This document shows, one piece after another, positions 59,557 to 64,000 of a stretch of DNA of 64,000 bases; the first letter of the stretch is position 1, and each line of letters starts with the position of its first letter. Origin of the DNA: Clitoria ternatea (taxonomy: Eukaryota > Streptophyta > Magnoliopsida > Fabales > Fabaceae); assembly GCA_037962975.1 (NCBI GenBank), contig CM075670.1, positions 87,671,501 to 87,735,500 of the forward strand, given 5' to 3'. The notes below the pieces were generated by a model. It had not been told where the DNA came from, did not search any database, and saw nothing but the letters and a program-made list of their open reading frames with translations. Both the position numbers and the translations under genes were made by a program.

Positions 59557-62500
59557 TGTAACATCCCAGATTTTTAAATAATTATAAATTTTAGATTAAG
59601 TCTATGGATTGATGGAATTAATTGAGTTAATGGTTGATTAAGGATTATGATTGGTTTATTTGATGGCTAATTAGATTAATTAAGGAATAATAATAATATT
59701 AGAGCTTGTAAATGACCCTTGTGCTTTGGTGGTCAATTGGGTCCGGTTCCCTCTCTCTCTGTGTCCACGTGGAGTACAATGATGGCTGTGAGAGTTAGCA
59801 TTTAATGCTGATAGGATTGCATTAATGAGGATGGGATGGCTGATGGAATGTGATCTGATGGGGCTGTAAGGTGATATAGCTTCACTTTCACGTTTTTCCC
59901 CTCTCACTCTCTTCATTTCTCTTTGGTGCATGGAGAACCATTCTCCTCTTCTCTTTCGCGTCTATTCTTCTTCTTTTGCTGTTCTCCATCTTCTTCATTT
60001 CCTCTTCCACCCAAACACTGCGTAGAGCCTTGAGTGGAAGGAGAACAGCGTGGCTGTGTGTAAACAAGTGGGGCAGCATGGTGCTGTGTTTTGGAGGTTG
60101 GTTCCTCCTTTGTTTCCTTGGTGTTTCTTCTTCTTCCTCTAGTTGAGGAGGTTGTTTGTGGCTCGGTTGGGAGCCTGTGCCAGCAGTGTGGAGTGCCTTG
60201 GTTGGTGGAAGATGGTCCACTGTGTTGAGGTTGTGACGTTGTGAGGAAGGAGTCATGGTTGGGTGGAGCTTGGAAGCTTCTCCACTGACTGGGTGGCAGA
60301 GCAGAGTGGAGCATGGAGTATTGATGTTGTGAATGTGTTGCGTTCAGGGGAGCTTCTGGACGTATCTCGCTCAAGCGAGAATGGCCACGCTTGAGCGAGC
60401 CAGTGAAGAAATGGTCACTGGACCCGTTTCGCTCAAGCGAGTGCATGTGTGGCTTGAGCGACAGGGTGATGTTTGATACTTGTTTGTTGAGGAAGCGTGT
60501 TGCTGGTTGACTGGGGAGCTGTGTGGCTCTTCCCACTGCTGGAATGCCAAGCAGGGAACTGCTATGGCTGGGCCGAGTGGCCCATGTGACTGCTGGAACT
60601 CCATTCCAGGTAAGGGGAGCTATTGCATCTTAAGTGCATAGTTTATGGACGGACTTCCGGGTGACTTTATTGCATTGTGTTGTGTTTTGTTGGATGTTGT
60701 ATGTTGTTGAGTTGAACCCGGATTGATGTTTATTATTTAAGTTGTGCATGATTATCCGTCCAAGAGATGCATGATGATATTTATGATGATGATTATGTTA
60801 TGATGCTTGAAATGCATGTATGTTGATGCTGAGTGCATGTGTGATCCTCTATTTGTCCCTGGGTGTGTTGTACATTCGAATGCATGTGAGCTTTATTGAT
60901 GTATATGCGTATGCTGAATGCATGTATGGGGACTGTTATGATGAATGCCGAGTAGGCACATAGATGAAAGCATGAAATGCTTACTGGGAAGGATAAATCC
61001 GAGTGAATAGAGGATAATCCGAGTGGATGGCATAGGATTGCCGAGTGGATGTGGTATAAGCCGAGTCATCTGATTGTTGTTGAATTGCCGTGTGCATATA
61101 ATGCTGAATGCTAAATACCGAGTGGGCAATCGGATGAATATGTGTTTAATGAAATTGAATGTGTTTATATGATATAAGACCCGGGTTGGACTCGGGCAGT
61201 GCCTAGAGCACTAAGCGTTGGACGCTATTGAGGATTTTGAGATTAATCCTAAAAGACCTCTGAGTTGGACTCGAGGCCATGCTTGGAGCATGAGCATTAG
61301 ATGCTTAATGAAAGTCCTTGGGTTGGACCCAAGGCAGATGCCGAGTGCATTGGAGTTGGACTCCGAGTGAATGTGACCATATGCATCCGATTCGCCACTG
61401 GAATGATTGAAGCATGTATATATATACCGATCGGCAATCAGATGATGAGATATGTGAGAATGTGATTAAGTCCTGGAGCTGGGCTCAGGCACACTCCTTG
61501 AGCAAGGCTCGGAGTTGAGTGAAATCCGAGTGGATCAGTATACTAGTTACTGAGTGAATTGAGCTTTATAGCCGAGTGGAATGGGTGAATCCTGATCGGA
61601 AGATGTTTGTGATTGTTCATATTGAATGGCAGTGTTTATTATGCTGATTGATATATATGTTATTACATGTTAAGGATTCTGTGATTAATCCGAGCCAATA
61701 TCTGTCATTTAATATGTAATGCTCACCCCTACACCATTTTTCGGTATGTGCAGGTCGGATTGGATAATGTGATGGCCTTAACCCGAGTGTTGGGTGTTTA
61801 TGATAAAGGTTGTGTATATAATATTATGTTCCGAGTACATTTGATGTATTAAAGCCTTGGCCGGCTCATAACAATGTTGTATCATGAATATGAAATATAT
61901 ATGTACTGGAATTCGAGTGCATGTTAATATATATATACTTCGAGTGAATGGTATTATATGCATACCGACTGAATGTGTTGGTGAATGGAAAGTATAAAGA
62001 TATTAAGTATCTGAGTGTATGGTTATACATATATAGGTCGGTGGTCGGATTTGGGAATTAGAGAATAAATTTACATAAGTGATTTATGTTGATTTGATGC
62101 TTCATACCGACTAGGAAATGATGTTGTATGAATATTTCTAAGTTATTGAATCCTGAGTGAAATATAAGTGGCCTAGTTGCCTTTCCGAGTGAGTCTTATG
62201 CATGTGACTCCATATCCGAGTGTGACTCATCTGTGAGTCTCTTTCTGTGTGTTGATAGCCCTTGTGGATTCTGAGTGGAGAATATGGGTAAACCCTGAGT
62301 GGGGAATGATTTTGTATAAACCCGAGTGGAAATCTGAGTGAACCTCTCCGAGGGAAGAGTTGTTATGATGGATTAGATTGAACATATTCTGAGTGGTTTA
62401 TATATATATGATCCGAGTGAAGTTATGCATGTATTCCGAGTGAACATGGGTACCTATTCGGAGTGAATAAGGTAATATGTATTTTGAGTGCGTAAGTGTG

Positions 62501-63284
62501 GAATGAGTCCGAGTGAATTACTTGATGGATGAATACCGAGTGGAATATCACTCAAAATATGAGTTGGTTATGAATGATTAGACTGAGTGATTTATGGCTG
62601 AGAGGAAGCCTATGTATTCTCTGATGTGATGGAGTTCAAATATGCCGAGTGCTAAATGGTTGAATTATACCGAGTGGTGTTGAGTGGGAAATATTCCAAG
62701 TGTGGAAGGTTTTGGGATCCCGAGAGGGATACCCCTTATTTCCGAGTGGATTATATGTGATCCTTGAGGATAGAAAAGAAATGACTAAGTATAATATGAT
62801 GGAGCAATCCCGAGTGAATGGCTGTCTCGTATACCGAGTGGTGGATTGGCCGAATGTGGCTTCTCGCTTCAGCGAGTGAGATCTCGCTCCAGCGGGTATG
62901 TGATTGGAAGGGCTTTTGATTGTGGTTCCGCTTAAGCGCATGTGTGCTCACCCGAGCGTGTTGGTCGGCCTCGCTCAAGCGGAGTCGGATCTCGCTTGAG
63001 CGAGTGCACACCGTATTGTTGGGTCGCTCAGGCGCTGTTTTATTCTTCTGTTGTGAATGTTTTCCTTTATTCTGATCGGTTTTCCCAGCTTTTTCCTTCT
63101 TCTTGCCTTCCTTTCCTTTTTATTAATGGTCATTGGACCTAGCTCTCATATCTTCATATATGGGAGTGGCTTTTAATTATTGATCTAGGTATTTTCTAAT
63201 TAATTGGCCCGGTTCTTCATGATTATTTTGGGAAAAATTTCCCCTGTCCCGGGTTTAACTTTAATTAATCTTTAGGGTGTTTTA
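59557..63284 (+). repeat. Long 5' LTR (~3.7 kb) of a Tekay/Del-like gypsy element
   Basis: Begins TGTAACATCCC inside the Ogre gag and ends GGGTGTTTTA, four bases before a Met-tRNA primer site. The TGTTTTA end is probably a decayed TGTTACA. A GATATAGC promoter candidate (about 59872-59879) precedes a CT-rich leader (59896-60010). CTCGCTCAAGCGAG-type motifs lie at 60366-60465 and 62860-63004, with the CCGAGTG array between. Length and primer fit Tekay/Del chromoviruses, but without pol in view the lineage is inferred. Confidence 0.7.
60995..62840 (+). repeat. Dispersed CCGAGTG heptamer array
   Basis: By eye, 21 exact CCGAGTG copies plus many one-base variants (CTGAGTG, CCGAGTC, TCGAGTG), all on the plus strand and usually followed by GA or GAA. 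Spacing varies from about 20 to 200 bp with unique sequence between, unlike a satellite. Matches the arrays in the 26.1-29.5 kb block. Confidence 0.85.
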
Positions 63285-63287
63285 TTT

Positions 63288-63299
63288 TGGTATCAGAGC
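63288..63299 (+). other. Met-tRNA primer-binding site
   Basis: TGGTATCAGAGC, complementary to the 3' end of plant initiator Met tRNA, directly after the LTR. Confidence 0.88.
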
Positions 63300-64000
63300 A
63301 GACTAAAAGGTCCATGGCCAAGGTTTGCCTACTGTGTGGGTGGTTGTATGCAATATGACTGAGTGTCATCATTGCTTGTGAGCTATTATTGGATTTTATG
63401 CATGCTTGTTGATCGGACTAGAACCCATAAGTGGAATTAACTGAGTGAATAATATTTCAAGAATTCCCTAGTGTGTTGAATTCGGATTATGTGGTTGGTT
63501 GTGACATTTGTAAAGATTGAATTTTATACCCTTTGGCATAAGAATCCAGTATGATATATATATATATGATAGGAGTGATTACTACAGTTTCCTAGGTATG
63601 AGAATTATAATATGTAATGATTGAATGAATGTGGAATTGGGTACTGTCTCAGTTTGCAGTGTGAAAACTGAGTGAATGAAACTGAATGTTAGCCACTAGG
63701 CATATGATCCTGTTTATTAGGCATGGATTGTTGAAACCGAGTGAAATGTTTGTGTAATATATTTTTGAGGCTTGAATTGTTGTATGAGGGCACCGTGTAG
63801 TAATGCTGAATTCTGGGTATGCTATGGTAATGAGTATGGTGATGATGGGAAATATATTGTGACCCGGAGTTACATGGCTTAGTGAGTGTAGTAAATTAAT
63901 TGAATTAGGCAGAGTTATGGTCAGTAATAATGATGGCATTGAGGATTATTATCATATGAATCACACTAGAATAGGTGTAAGGGTTGCATATATGCCTTGA
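63300..64000 (+). other. Start of the internal region of the last gypsy element
   Basis: Leader sequence after the primer site with no coding frame yet. It contains a TA microsatellite (about 63556-63568) and one more CCGAGTG (63739-63745). Gag would lie beyond the window. Confidence 0.55.

Noticed and set aside
59680..60604. Overlapping minus frames up to 207 codons
   Set aside because: They lie antisense in the LTR leader, have low complexity (His/Ser/Pro) and no domain.

Overview
This is a stretch of plant nuclear DNA, most likely from a legume. Only one ordinary host gene is visible, and nearly everything else is transposable elements, several inserted into one another. The legume assignment is an inference. 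It rests on a Sirevirus with an envelope-like reading frame of the soybean SIRE1 kind, an Ogre-type gag, and the TGTAAC...-type long LTRs. There are no bacterial-style operons, tRNA or rRNA genes, or CRISPR arrays.

Layout. 1-6760: right-hand part of a degenerate Ty1/copia element. Its 5' LTR is left of the window, and it is inserted in the reverse transcriptase gene of a second copia element. 6761-12255: the rest of that host element, a Sirevirus with pol tail, envelope-like gene and 3' LTR. 12256-15958: gene-free, with a three-copy ~150-bp repeat. 15959-20018 (minus): an SBP-box transcription factor gene, SPL6-like, with three coding exons and a near-perfect miR156 target site in the last exon. 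20963-23144: AT-rich, nothing recognised. 23145-36603: a ~13.5-kb CACTA (En/Spm) DNA transposon bounded by 3-bp TTA duplications. It has subterminal repeats at both ends and broken transposase exons, and it is filled with nested LTR fragments, including a solo LTR of the same Sirevirus family. 36929-48807: a complete Ty3/gypsy Tat-lineage element with 807-bp LTRs that differ at one base, perfect 5-bp GTAAT duplications, an intact 1820-codon gag-pol and a spliced antisense gene. 49027-53390 (minus): a decayed copia element with ACACC duplications. 53666-59556 (minus): an Ogre-like element that kept gag and the 3' LTR but shows no pol. 59557-64000: the long 5' LTR (about 3.7 kb), primer-binding site and start of a further gypsy element, inserted in the Ogre gag.

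Interactions. The nesting gives a relative order: Sirevirus before the copia element in it; CACTA before the LTRs in it; Ogre before the TGTAAC element. The Tat element is the youngest insertion that can be dated and the only one that looks capable of making its proteins. SPL6 would be a nuclear transcription factor limited by miR156. I found no convincing new biological system. The most unusual signals are the antisense spliced gene of the Tat element, with its own TATA box, and the dense CCGAGTG heptamer arrays combined with CTCGCTCAAGCGAG near-palindromes in two LTR-like blocks.
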